DNA of 64,000 nucleotides from an uncultured Prevotellaceae bacterium (GTDB lineage: Bacteria; Bacteroidota; Bacteroidia; Bacteroidales; Bacteroidaceae): contig ONFE01000011.1 of assembly GCA_900316985.1 (NCBI GenBank), positions 42,117 to 106,116 of the forward strand. Reading direction: 5' to 3'. The notes under the pieces were generated by a model. That model was not told where the DNA came from, made no database searches, and saw only the letters and a list, made by a program, of their open reading frames with translations. Positions 43,417 to 51,382 of the stretch are shown one piece after another (positions within the stretch are counted from its first letter, which is position 1; the number at the start of each line of letters is the position of its first letter). The translations under genes were made by a program, and so were the position numbers.

Positions 43417-43560
43417 ATGAGTCAAAAAAGAAAATTACAGCGTGCGCGCCACGCCGCTCAGGAAGAAGAAAAGGGTAAGAACATTGTGAAGTGGATCTTC
43501 GGTTGCCTGGTGGCACTGGCCGTAATCTACATGGTTTATATCGTCATCACAATGTCCTAA
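43417..43560 (+). CDS. Small membrane peptide, 47 residues
   Basis: Encodes MSQKRKLQRARHAAQEEEKG followed by KNIVKWIFGCLVALAVIYMV and YIVITMS. A basic N-terminus and one C-terminal membrane helix predict a bitopic inner-membrane peptide. It has an AT-rich Bacteroidota-type leader, and the CYTH gene starts on the next base (43561), which argues that it is truly translated. I recognise no function. Confidence 0.7.
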   Translation: MSQKRKLQRARHAAQEEEKGKNIVKWIFGCLVALAVIYMVYIVITMS

Positions 43561-44091
43561 ATGAGCGGACTGGAGATAGAACGCAAGTTTCTGGTGCGCG
43601 GCGAAGATTATCGCCGGCAGGCTACTTCCAAAAGTCGTATCAAACAAGGGTATATCATGAGCAGGAACGGACGCACCGTCAGGGTTCGCGTCCGCGATGA
43701 CCGTGGGTTCCTGACCATCAAAGGACCGTCGCAGAACGGCGGCCTGTCACGTTACGAGTTTGAAAAGGAAATTACACTCGACGAGGCAGAGCACCTGATG
43801 GAGATATGTGAGCCGGGTATTATCGATAAGACTCGCTATCTGGTACCCAGTCCTGACGGGCAGCATACGTTTGAAGTGGATGAGTTCTATGGTGATAATG
43901 CAGGTCTGGTGATGGCCGAAGTGGAACTCAAAAATGAGGGTGAACCGTTCAAAAAGCCCGATTTCATCGGTGATGAGGTGACGGGTGACCGTCGGTTCTA
44001 TAATGCCCATATGCGTCAGATGCCCTTTATCGTCTGGCGTGGTACCATCCCCACAGAGTTCCGTCACATTGAATTAGAAAGCAGTACCTGA
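43561..44091 (+). CDS. CYTH domain protein (triphosphate tunnel metalloenzyme)
   Basis: 176 residues. It starts MSGLEIERKFLVRGEDY, the ExExK signature of the CYTH superfamily, followed by the paired charged strands RVRVRDDRGFLTIKGP, FEVDEFYGDNAGLVMAEVEL and the helix-rich end. Members hydrolyse tripolyphosphate or act on thiamine triphosphate; bacterial relatives are usually inorganic triphosphatases. The exact substrate cannot be read from sequence. It begins immediately after the small membrane peptide, and its stop overlaps the next transporter start by 1 nt. Confidence 0.88.
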   Translation: MSGLEIERKFLVRGEDYRRQATSKSRIKQGYIMSRNGRTVRVRVRDDRGFLTIKGPSQNGGLSRYEFEKEITLDEAEHLMEICEPGIIDKTRYLVPSPDGQHTFEVDEFYGDNAGLVMAEVELKNEGEPFKKPDFIGDEVTGDRRFYNAHMRQMPFIVWRGTIPTEFRHIELESST

Positions 44092-45452
44092 TGATCAATT
44101 CAGAAAGAGGCAACTTCGGAACAAAGTTAGGCGTTATTCTTGCCACTGCCGGCGGTGCCGTCGGTCTGGGCAATGTGTGGCGTTTTCCGTATGTGACCGG
44201 ACAGAACGGCGGTGCTGCCTTTATCCTCATTTATATCGGATGCGTGCTCGTAATGGGTATTCCCGTGATGCTTTGCGAGATGATGATCGGTCGCCATGCA
44301 CAGGCCAATACAGCTCGAGCCTATTCCATCATGGGCAATGGTACGGCCTGGAAACTGGTGGGCTATCTCGGCGTGCTTACCTCGGCTTTGATTCTTGGCT
44401 ATTACAGCGTGGTGAGTGGCTGGACGCTGCAGTATATCTTCTCTTCTATTGCCGGTAATATCCATGGCACGCCTGAATATTTCAAGGAGTATTTCACTGC
44501 TTTCTCCACACATCCTGTCAAACCGATTATGTGGGGTGCCCTCTTGATTGGCTTTACCCATTTCGTGATTGTCCATGGCGTGCAGAACGGCATTGAGAAG
44601 GCTTCCAAGATTATGATGCCCCAGCTCTTCGTGCTGCTGATCGTGCTGGTGGTCTGTTCCCTTTCCCTGCCGAATTCGTGGAAAGGCGTGGAATTCCTGC
44701 TGAAGCCTGATTTCTCGAAAGTAACGGGGAAGACTTTCCTAGAAGCCCTCGGCCAGTCGTTTTTCTCTCTGAGTATAGCAATGGGCTGTCTGTGTACCTA
44801 TGCCAGTTATTTCAAACGCGAAACCAAATTGCTGCCTTCTGCCCTTCAGATTGCGGGTATTGACACCTTGGTGGCCATCCTGGCAGGTCTCATTATCTTC
44901 CCCGCCGCCCTCTCGGTAGGTGTGGAACCCGACAGCGGTCCTTCGCTGATCTTCATCACTTTGCCCAATGTTTTTGAACAGGCTTTTGGCAGTATGCCCT
45001 TGGTGGAATACTTTGTGAGTATCCTTTTCTACCTGTTGTTGGCCATAGCCGCCTTGACCAGCAATATCTCCATTCATGAGGTGAGCACTTCGTTCCTGAG
45101 TGAGGAGTTGCATCTGGGCCGTCGGAATGCAGCCCGTCTGGTAACACTCTATGCCGTTATCATGGGTGGTATCTGCTCTCTTTCATTGGGTATGTGGGAT
45201 TGGTGCTCGCTCTTTGGCATGCCGCTATTTGAATTCCTCGACTGGTTCACGGCAAACTGCTGCCTGCCTGTCGGTGCTTTCCTGACGTGTCTGTTCATTG
45301 GCTGGTATGTGGAACACAAGGTGGTGCATGATGAAATCACCAACTGGGGAACCACCAACGTACGCTTTGTCCATCTGTTTGTGTTGGCCGTGAAATATAT
45401 CTGCCCGTTGTTCATCCTTTTTGTGTTCTTCCATCAACTCGGGTGGATTTAG
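44091..45452 (+). CDS. Sodium-dependent transporter, NSS family (copy 1)
   Basis: 453 residues with about 11-12 membrane segments and the LeuT fold. The helix 1 sodium/substrate signature GLGNVWRFPYVTGQNGGAAF is intact. VTYASYF-like and ITLPNVF segments follow in helices 6-8. NSS proteins co-transport amino acids or related amines with Na+. The substrate is unknown. It is tandem with a close paralog 45 nt downstream; both start with the same pattern (FGTKLGVILATAGGAVGLGN versus FASKIGIVLATAGSAVGLGN). Confidence 0.92.
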   Translation: MINSERGNFGTKLGVILATAGGAVGLGNVWRFPYVTGQNGGAAFILIYIGCVLVMGIPVMLCEMMIGRHAQANTARAYSIMGNGTAWKLVGYLGVLTSALILGYYSVVSGWTLQYIFSSIAGNIHGTPEYFKEYFTAFSTHPVKPIMWGALLIGFTHFVIVHGVQNGIEKASKIMMPQLFVLLIVLVVCSLSLPNSWKGVEFLLKPDFSKVTGKTFLEALGQSFFSLSIAMGCLCTYASYFKRETKLLPSALQIAGIDTLVAILAGLIIFPAALSVGVEPDSGPSLIFITLPNVFEQAFGSMPLVEYFVSILFYLLLAIAALTSNISIHEVSTSFLSEELHLGRRNAARLVTLYAVIMGGICSLSLGMWDWCSLFGMPLFEFLDWFTANCCLPVGAFLTCLFIGWYVEHKVVHDEITNWGTTNVRFVHLFVLAVKYICPLFILFVFFHQLGWI

Positions 45453-45494
45453 GTTTCAGATTTCAAGATTCAGGTTTCAAGATTCAGGTTTCAA
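45453..45494. repeat. Tandem TTCAGGTTTCAAGAT repeats between the transporter genes
   Basis: About three near-identical 15-nt units. A related block (TTCAAGTTTCAAGTTTCATG) lies at 46845-46880 after the second transporter. Confidence 0.75.
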
Positions 45495-45497
45495 GAT

Positions 45498-46841
45498 ATG
45501 GAAAGCAGAGGGGCGTTTGCATCGAAAATAGGTATTGTACTGGCAACGGCGGGTTCTGCCGTCGGCCTCGGCAATATCTGGCGCTTCCCTTATGAGACGG
45601 GAATGAATGGCGGTGCTGCTTTCCTTCTCATCTATCTGGGCTGTCTGCTGATTCTCGGACTGCCTGCTATGCTTTGCGAATTTATTGTGGGGCGGCATGC
45701 TCAGCAAAATGCCACGCGAGCTTATGGCGGTTGGCCGTGGAAGTTCGTGGGCTATATGGGTGTGTTCACAGGTTTCATCATCATGGGGTTCTATAGTGTA
45801 GTGGCCGGTTGGACACTTCAGTATGTCTTCGCTGCTGTTGCCGGACACCTGCAGGGTAATGCCGATGCCATCCAACAGTATTTTACAGATTTCACCAACA
45901 ATCCAGTGAAACCCGTGATGTGGACGCTACTATTCCTCTGCATCACCCATTTCGTGATTGTTCATGGTGTGCAGAAAGGCATCGAGAAGGCTTCCAAGAT
46001 TATGATGCCTGTGCTGTTCCTGCTTTTGCTCTTGCTGGTAGTCTGCTCATTGATGCTGCCTGGCAGCATGAAGGGTGTAGAATTCCTTTTCCACCCCGAT
46101 TTCTCGAAGGTGACGGCGAGTACCTTCTTCGATGCCCTTGGACAGACCTTCTTCACGCTCAGTACTGGTATGGCCTGTCTGGTGACCTACGCCAGTTATT
46201 TCGGAAAAGACATCAACCTGACGCGCAGTGCTTTCCAGATAGCTGCCATTGACACCTTGGTGGCCATCCTCTCAGGACTCGTTATCTTCCCTGCGGCTTT
46301 TTCCGTAGGCGTTCAGCCCGATTTGGGGCCTTCGCTCATTTTCATCACCCTGCCTAATGTCTTTCAGCAGGCTTTTGCCCCCGTGCCTGTGGTGGGTTAT
46401 CTCATCGGTATAATCTTTTACGTGCTTTTGGTACTTGCTGCCCTGACCAGTATTATCTCCATGCACGAGACGCCTACGGCTTTTGTCAGTGAGGAATTCA
46501 GAATGGGACGTAAGAACGGAGCCCGTATCGTGACGGTACTGGCCATGATTACAGGTGCACTCTGTTCTTTGTCGTTAGGACCTGTTCCCGAACTGCAACT
46601 TTTCGGCAAGTCACTTTTCGATTTCTTCGATTTCCTCTCTGCCAACATACTGCTTACGTTGGGCGGTTTCCTCACGAGTATCTATGTGGGGTGGGTAATG
46701 CCGCATAAGGCTGTTCATGACCAGATGACCAACTGGGGAACCCTCAGCAGCCGCTATTTCCACCTTTTCGTGTTTGCCGCCAAATATGTGTGTCCTTTGG
46801 GGATGCTCTTTATCTTCCTCCATCAGTTTGGGTGGGTGTGA
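45498..46841 (+). CDS. Sodium-dependent transporter, NSS family (copy 2)
   Basis: 447 residues, paralog of the preceding gene with the same topology. Helix 1 reads GLGNIWRFPYETGMNGGAAF. Shared blocks include HFVIVHGVQKGIEKASKIMM and GPSLIFITLPNVFQQAF. The pair likely arose by tandem duplication and then diverged; different substrates or kinetics are plausible, not shown. Simple TTCAAG-type repeats flank the gene on both sides and may have helped the duplication. Confidence 0.92.
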   Translation: MESRGAFASKIGIVLATAGSAVGLGNIWRFPYETGMNGGAAFLLIYLGCLLILGLPAMLCEFIVGRHAQQNATRAYGGWPWKFVGYMGVFTGFIIMGFYSVVAGWTLQYVFAAVAGHLQGNADAIQQYFTDFTNNPVKPVMWTLLFLCITHFVIVHGVQKGIEKASKIMMPVLFLLLLLLVVCSLMLPGSMKGVEFLFHPDFSKVTASTFFDALGQTFFTLSTGMACLVTYASYFGKDINLTRSAFQIAAIDTLVAILSGLVIFPAAFSVGVQPDLGPSLIFITLPNVFQQAFAPVPVVGYLIGIIFYVLLVLAALTSIISMHETPTAFVSEEFRMGRKNGARIVTVLAMITGALCSLSLGPVPELQLFGKSLFDFFDFLSANILLTLGGFLTSIYVGWVMPHKAVHDQMTNWGTLSSRYFHLFVFAAKYVCPLGMLFIFLHQFGWV

Positions 46842-46894
46842 GGATTCAAGTTTCAAGTTTCATGTTTCAAGATTAAAGATTCAATCATTCATCT

Positions 46895-47803
46895 ATGTCA
46901 CTTAGGGAGTTTTTCTATTTACAGAAATCCGACCGCATGGCCATTCTGATGCTGTTGCTGGTGGCCGTCATTGCAGTGGTGGTCATCTTCTGGGTAGGTG
47001 GCCGTCAGGAGGCAACTGATTTCTCCATGACAGACTCTTTGGAGATGGCCCTTCAGCGCGACACGGTCTATCGGTATTCCTCCCGACGATATCCTGTTGC
47101 TCATGAGGCTCAGCAAGGAGGCCGGCAGGCAGAAACTTTCCCCTTCGATCCCAATACCGCAGATGCCCGGCAACTGAGTCGTTTGGGACTGAAAGACTGG
47201 CAAATCCGCAATCTTTATAAATACCGTGAGGCTGGAGGAGAGTTTCGCAAACCTTCCGATTTTGCCCGCCTTTACGGACTTTCCAAGAAAGACTACGAGC
47301 GGCTGTTGCCCTATATCCAGATCAATGAATACTATCAGGAGGCGCACATCGCCTACAAATCCCCCCATGAGGAATTCCACCGCGACACCACGCTCTACCC
47401 CATAAAGTTGGTGCCAGGACAAACCGTCATGCTCAACAATTCTGATACCACGGCCTTTCGCCACGTGCCAGGCATTGGCTCGGGCTATGCCCGTCGCATT
47501 GTGAACTACCGCCAGCGTCTGGGAGGCTTCTACCGTGTGGAACAGTTGCGTGAAATTGACGGTTTCCCCGAGTCGGCATTGTCTTATTTTGAGTTGGGGG
47601 ATGTGAATCTCCGGAAGTTGGATATCAACCGCCTCACCCTCGAGCAATTGAAGGCCCATCCCTATATCGGATTCTTCAGGGCGAAGGCTATTACCGATTA
47701 CCGTCGCTTACACGGCCCGTTGCAGAGTCTGCAGCAACTGCGCCTGCTGAAAGAGTTCTCACCACGGGATATAGAGCGTCTGGAGCCTTATATCCAGTAC
47801 TGA
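46895..47803 (+). CDS. Helix-hairpin-helix protein, ComEA-like
   Basis: 302 residues. One N-terminal membrane helix (MAILMLLLVAVIAVVVIFWV) leaves the rest outside the cytoplasm. Three or so HhH motifs follow: FDPNTADARQLSRLGL, HVPGIGSGYARRIVNYRQRL and LDINRLTLEQLKAHPYIGFF. This layout fits ComEA-type DNA-binding proteins and the HhH proteins common in Bacteroidota. DNA uptake is a possible role, but no other competence gene is nearby. A tRNA gene follows 164 nt downstream. Confidence 0.8.
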   Translation: MSLREFFYLQKSDRMAILMLLLVAVIAVVVIFWVGGRQEATDFSMTDSLEMALQRDTVYRYSSRRYPVAHEAQQGGRQAETFPFDPNTADARQLSRLGLKDWQIRNLYKYREAGGEFRKPSDFARLYGLSKKDYERLLPYIQINEYYQEAHIAYKSPHEEFHRDTTLYPIKLVPGQTVMLNNSDTTAFRHVPGIGSGYARRIVNYRQRLGGFYRVEQLREIDGFPESALSYFELGDVNLRKLDINRLTLEQLKAHPYIGFFRAKAITDYRRLHGPLQSLQQLRLLKEFSPRDIERLEPYIQY

Positions 47804-47837
47804 GATACACAAAAAAACAAAATTTTCGCCCTTTTAT

Positions 47838-47868
47838 TTTGAATTCTCTCTAAATCTCACTACCTTTG
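47838..47868 (+). promoter_or_regulatory. Promoter of tRNA-Pro
   Basis: TTTG (47838-47841), a 19-nt spacer and TACCTTTG (47861-47868). The 5' leader to the tRNA is about 95 nt and contains two hairpins (CAGTCAGTT/AACTGACTG at 47870-47892 and the GCCAT element at 47911-47936). Confidence 0.75.
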
Positions 47869-47910
47869 CAGTCAGTTTTCAGAACTGACTGCGATATTTG
47901 GCTGCATTCG

Positions 47911-47936
47911 GCCATTTGAAAGTGAACTTTCATGGC
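47911..47936. repeat. GCCAT...ATGGC hairpin, single copy in the tRNA-Pro leader
   Basis: GCCATTTGAAAGT GA ACTTTCATGGC-type hairpin. It shares the frame GCCAT-TTG...CATGGC(A/G)CTC with the 66-bp repeats at 55177 and 62423, while the inner stem differs (GAAAGT instead of GCAAAC) and still pairs. Confidence 0.7.
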
Positions 47937-47967
47937 GCTCTTTTGCACAAATATTGCACGAATAGAT

Positions 47968-48043
47968 CGGGATGTAGCGCAGTTGGTAGCGCACTACGTT
48001 CGGGACGTAGGGGTCGGGCGTTCGAGTCGCCTCATCCCGACCA
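47968..48043 (+). tRNA. tRNA-Pro (CGG)
   Basis: Acceptor CGGGATG/CATCCCG, D arm, anticodon stem CTACG/CGTAG with loop TTCGGGA giving anticodon CGG, and T arm GGGCG/CGCCT-like with TTCGAGT loop. It ends in A plus an encoded CCA. Length is 76 nt. A canonical promoter lies upstream and a strong terminator directly after it. Confidence 0.95.
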
Positions 48044-48047
48044 GTAA

Positions 48048-48080
48048 AGAGACAGTCGTTTGTTAGGCTGTCTCTTTTTT
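48048..48080 (+). terminator. Terminator of tRNA-Pro
   Basis: AGAGACAG and CTGTCTCT form an 8-bp stem with a 12-nt loop, followed by TTTTT. Confidence 0.9.
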
Positions 48081-48324
48081 ATTTCCTGTAGAGAATCCCG
48101 ATGCCGATGAGCAGATAGCCCGCCAGACACATAATGGGTGCCACCGTAATTCTTCGGGTGGAAAAAATATCGGGAATGAAAGACTGTTCGGTACTGCCGG
48201 GACCAGCCATCAGGATGTAGCCTGTGATAATGAGTGCGCATGCTGTCAGAAGGACGTGACGATGGGTGATGGTGAAACGTCGGGGATGGTTACTCTTGTT
48301 GGTATAGTTTGATGTGATTCTCAT
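48079..48324 (-). CDS. DUF3098 membrane protein
   Basis: 81 residues from the inner start MRITSNYTNKSNHP; the frame is open 10 codons further. Two membrane segments are seen (VLLTACALIITGYILMAG and IMCLAGYLLIGIGILY). Between them lies FIPDIFSTRRITVAP, the conserved signature of the DUF3098 family in Bacteroidota. That family often neighbours ftsX and undecaprenyl-phosphate genes; here it follows the DUF2723 gene, whose 3' end it overlaps by 35 nt. Function unknown. Confidence 0.75.
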   Translation of the reverse strand: MRITSNYTNKSNHPRRFTITHRHVLLTACALIITGYILMAGPGSTEQSFIPDIFSTRRITVAPIMCLAGYLLIGIGILYRK

Positions 48325-51304
48325 ATTGATTGCTGTATTGTTGAATAATTTCATTTCTTTCGTAATCTACGGCTGTTGAAAGGGCCAGCTGCATGGTCTG
48401 TAGCCATGTGTACCGGGAGTATCGGGATGAAGGACGACGAGCGGGAGTGATGGTTTCTATCCATGAAAGCCATTCTTCGGAGCGGCGCAGCAGACTGCTG
48501 ACGATTTCATCGCCCTTCTTTGCGTGATGGGTCTGATAGTAGCAGCGGGCCATGGCCAGGGCTGCATCGGTATAAGGTATGTTTCCCGGCGGCATCTCCT
48601 GTTGCCATTTCCGGCATACGGCCAACGCCCGTCTGGTGTCATTCTGCTGAAGCAGCGAGTCAATGAGCAAGCCCATGACAAACTGGTGTGTATTGGCAAG
48701 ATGCCGCACGTCTTCATCCACATAGATTCCCTTGGTGTTCAGACCACCGAAGCGAAAACGGTGCATGACGTTTTCATAGAGTCGTTCTACGTCTATCCGT
48801 CGTTTAGTGGCCGTGGGGGAGATGCGATAGGCGAGGCCTTCCAACACCAAATGTTCGCCGAGTAAAGAAAGCATGTCCGTGCCCATGCTGATGGAAAGAT
48901 AGATAGGACGGCTCCAGTCTGCGTGTGACAGCATTTCAAACACTATCAGTTCGTTCTTGGACAATGCGTTTTTGTCTTTTAATGAGATGACCATATGGCC
49001 TATGGTGACGCTGTCTGTGGGTATGCATTGCATGTCTGCCTCCTCGCTGAGCACCCATTTATCAATGATATTCCTCAGCTCGAAAGGTTTTTCGCCCAGG
49101 GCTTCCACGGCTTCATCGGGGTATTGCGCCACAAACTGCTCCACGTCCTTTTTCAGTTCTGGGCGGATGGGAATATACTCCCGCGTGCCTTCCTGGTAAT
49201 CCTCATGACGCCAACTGATGGGCAATGCCGGTGAGTCGTAGGCAGGGCGTTTCATCTGGTCGATATACCAGTCGGTCTGCAGATACTCCATATTGCAGTC
49301 GCGCGTGTCTGTTCTGACGCCTTCCACCTCATGATTGTACCAAAGCGGGAAAGTGTCGTTGTCGCCATTCGTGAGGATGATAGGATGGCCTGTCCGTTGC
49401 ATACTTTCCAGATAGTTGGCTCCGAAGTCACGACAGGTGTAGCGTCCGGAGCGATCGTGGTCATCCCAGGTCTGACTTACCATCTGCAAAGGAACGAAGA
49501 GACAAAGCAGCGACAGGCTCGTTTGCTTTCTGCTGATACCCGCCACTCCCAGTCCTATCCAGATGGCATAGGCATAGAAGGAACCCGCATAGGCATAGTC
49601 GCGTTCACGGGGTTGGAGCGGTGTCTGATTAAGGTAGACCACGATGGCCAGACCTGTCATCACAAACAGCAGCGTGACGATCCACAGCTGCTGCCGGCCT
49701 TCATGTCCTCGCCGCCATTGCCATACGATCCCCACCAATCCGAGCAGTAACGGAAGGGCGAAGTAAACATTGCGCCCTTTGTTGTCGGAAAGGTCTGAGG
49801 GCAATTTCGAGGTATCGCACCCCAGCAGCAGGTCGTCAATCCATCTGAAGCCTGTGATCCAATTGCCATGCTCCACCTCACCATTGCCCTGGATGTTGTT
49901 CTGCCGTCCCACGAAGTTCCAAAGGAAATACCTCCAGTACATGAAATACAACTGATAGGAAATGAAGAAACGCTGGTTCTCAGCCGTTGTCGGCAGGTTC
50001 CCTTCCTTCTCCACTCCGCCCATCCACTCTTCGTAGGCCTTGGCATGGCGCTGGGAGTGCATGCGGGGAAAGAACATGTTTTCTTCATACTCGTATTCTA
50101 TGTCGTGGCGTATGACGGTGTATTTCTGGGTGTTGGATGATGGGTGTTGGGTGTTAGCGTTAGGGTTAGCGTTAGGGTTAGGTCGGTAGATGGCTTTCCC
50201 CTCCCGCTGTTTCGGAACCAGATATTCGCCTATGGGTTCACGCTTCAGTTCGCTGCAATAGGCAGGGCCATAGAATAGCGGTGTGTCTCCATATTGCTCG
50301 CGATTTAAATAGCTTCCAAGCGAGAAGATGTTGCCGGGGGCATTCTCGCTCATGGGCGTATTGGCATTGGCTCGGATAAAGATAACCCCATAACTGCTGT
50401 AGCCTGCCAGAATCATCAGCACACAGGCCAGCGACAATTTGAGCAAACCTGGTTTTACCTTGTAGTAGGCAATGATGAGTGCTCCCGCAAGCAGCAGGAT
50501 GTAGACGGTGAGTCCGACGTTGTAGGGACACTCCAATACGTTGGTAAACAGCAGTTCCGCCCAACCGCCCATTTTCACCACGCCGGGGATGAGGCCATAG
50601 AGAATGAGACCTACTAATAATCCTCCTGATATGAGTGTCTTTAGCATGCCAAACCGTGTGACACGTTTCGCCTTATGGAAATAGACCACAAACGACATGG
50701 CGGGCAGACAAAGCAGGCAGAGCAGATGGACTCCTATGGAAAGTCCCGTGATATAGGCTATGAGAATAATCCACCGGTCACTTTGCGGACTGTCTGCTTC
50801 TTCTTCCCATTTCAGAATCAGCCAAAACATCAGGGCTGTCAGAAAACTGGAGAAGGCATAAACCTCTGCTTCAACGGCCGAGAACCAGAAGGTGTCGCTG
50901 AAAGCATAGGCCAGTGCTCCCACTGTTCCACAGCCTTCTATACGGATGACATCCGCCATGGTGAGGCTTTCTCCAGAAGGGCAGATGAGTCTTTTGGCGA
51001 GGTGTGTAACGGTAAGAAACAGGAAGAAGATGCAGCCCGCACTCAAGAGGGCAGACAGGAGATTGACCATCTTTGCCACCTGCGACGGCTCGGTGGCAAA
51101 ATGTGAGAACAGATTTGCGGCTAACATATAGACGGGAGCACCCGGCGGGTGTCCAATCTCTAGTTTGTATCCGCAGGCGATGAATTCCGGGCAGTCCCAC
51201 AAACTGGCTGTCGGTTCAATTGTCAGTCCATAGACGATGGCGGCAATGGCAAAGACCAGCCAAGCCGCCATCATGTTGATTCTGTAAAATGTTGTTTGTT
51301 GCAT
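48290..51304 (-). CDS. DUF2723 multi-spanning membrane protein (GT-C type)
   Basis: 1004 residues. The N-terminal half has about 12 membrane helices and the DUF2723 block (TIEPTASLWDCPEFIACGYK, then LEIGHPPGAPVYMLAANLFS). The conserved Asp-Cys-Pro-Glu and HPPGAP are hallmarks of this GT-C-like family, linked in Bacteroidota to protein O-glycosylation. The C-terminal half is soluble and helical. A low-complexity stretch PNPNANPNANTQHPSSNTQ (about residues 372-390) is encoded by a GTTAGGGTTAGC/TTGGGTGTTGG-type simple repeat at 50127-50192 that looks inserted in frame. The start is the ATG at 51304, with TAGCTTTG upstream. Confidence 0.85.
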   Translation of the reverse strand: MQQTTFYRINMMAAWLVFAIAAIVYGLTIEPTASLWDCPEFIACGYKLEIGHPPGAPVYMLAANLFSHFATEPSQVAKMVNLLSALLSAGCIFFLFLTVTHLAKRLICPSGESLTMADVIRIEGCGTVGALAYAFSDTFWFSAVEAEVYAFSSFLTALMFWLILKWEEEADSPQSDRWIILIAYITGLSIGVHLLCLLCLPAMSFVVYFHKAKRVTRFGMLKTLISGGLLVGLILYGLIPGVVKMGGWAELLFTNVLECPYNVGLTVYILLLAGALIIAYYKVKPGLLKLSLACVLMILAGYSSYGVIFIRANANTPMSENAPGNIFSLGSYLNREQYGDTPLFYGPAYCSELKREPIGEYLVPKQREGKAIYRPNPNANPNANTQHPSSNTQKYTVIRHDIEYEYEENMFFPRMHSQRHAKAYEEWMGGVEKEGNLPTTAENQRFFISYQLYFMYWRYFLWNFVGRQNNIQGNGEVEHGNWITGFRWIDDLLLGCDTSKLPSDLSDNKGRNVYFALPLLLGLVGIVWQWRRGHEGRQQLWIVTLLFVMTGLAIVVYLNQTPLQPRERDYAYAGSFYAYAIWIGLGVAGISRKQTSLSLLCLFVPLQMVSQTWDDHDRSGRYTCRDFGANYLESMQRTGHPIILTNGDNDTFPLWYNHEVEGVRTDTRDCNMEYLQTDWYIDQMKRPAYDSPALPISWRHEDYQEGTREYIPIRPELKKDVEQFVAQYPDEAVEALGEKPFELRNIIDKWVLSEEADMQCIPTDSVTIGHMVISLKDKNALSKNELIVFEMLSHADWSRPIYLSISMGTDMLSLLGEHLVLEGLAYRISPTATKRRIDVERLYENVMHRFRFGGLNTKGIYVDEDVRHLANTHQFVMGLLIDSLLQQNDTRRALAVCRKWQQEMPPGNIPYTDAALAMARCYYQTHHAKKGDEIVSSLLRRSEEWLSWIETITPARRPSSRYSRYTWLQTMQLALSTAVDYERNEIIQQYSNQYENHIKLYQQE
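50127..50192. repeat. Simple repeat block inside the DUF2723 gene
   Basis: TGGGTGTTGG, GATGATGGGTG and two copies of GTTAGCGTTAGGGTTA follow each other and keep the frame open. A similar TTGGGTGTTGGATGTTGG-type block occurs in reverse at 60755-60799. Confidence 0.75.
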
Positions 51305-51323
51305 GATACTTCGCTTTTGGGTG

Positions 51324-51331
51324 CAAAGCTA
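51324..51331 (-). promoter_or_regulatory. -7 box of the DUF2723 gene
   Basis: TAGCTTTG on the minus strand, 19 nt before the ATG at 51304. The -33 box is not clear. Confidence 0.55.
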
Positions 51332-51382
51332 GCAACAAGGCGGCAAATGCCCGAAAAAACTTCCTGACATTTGCCTGACATT

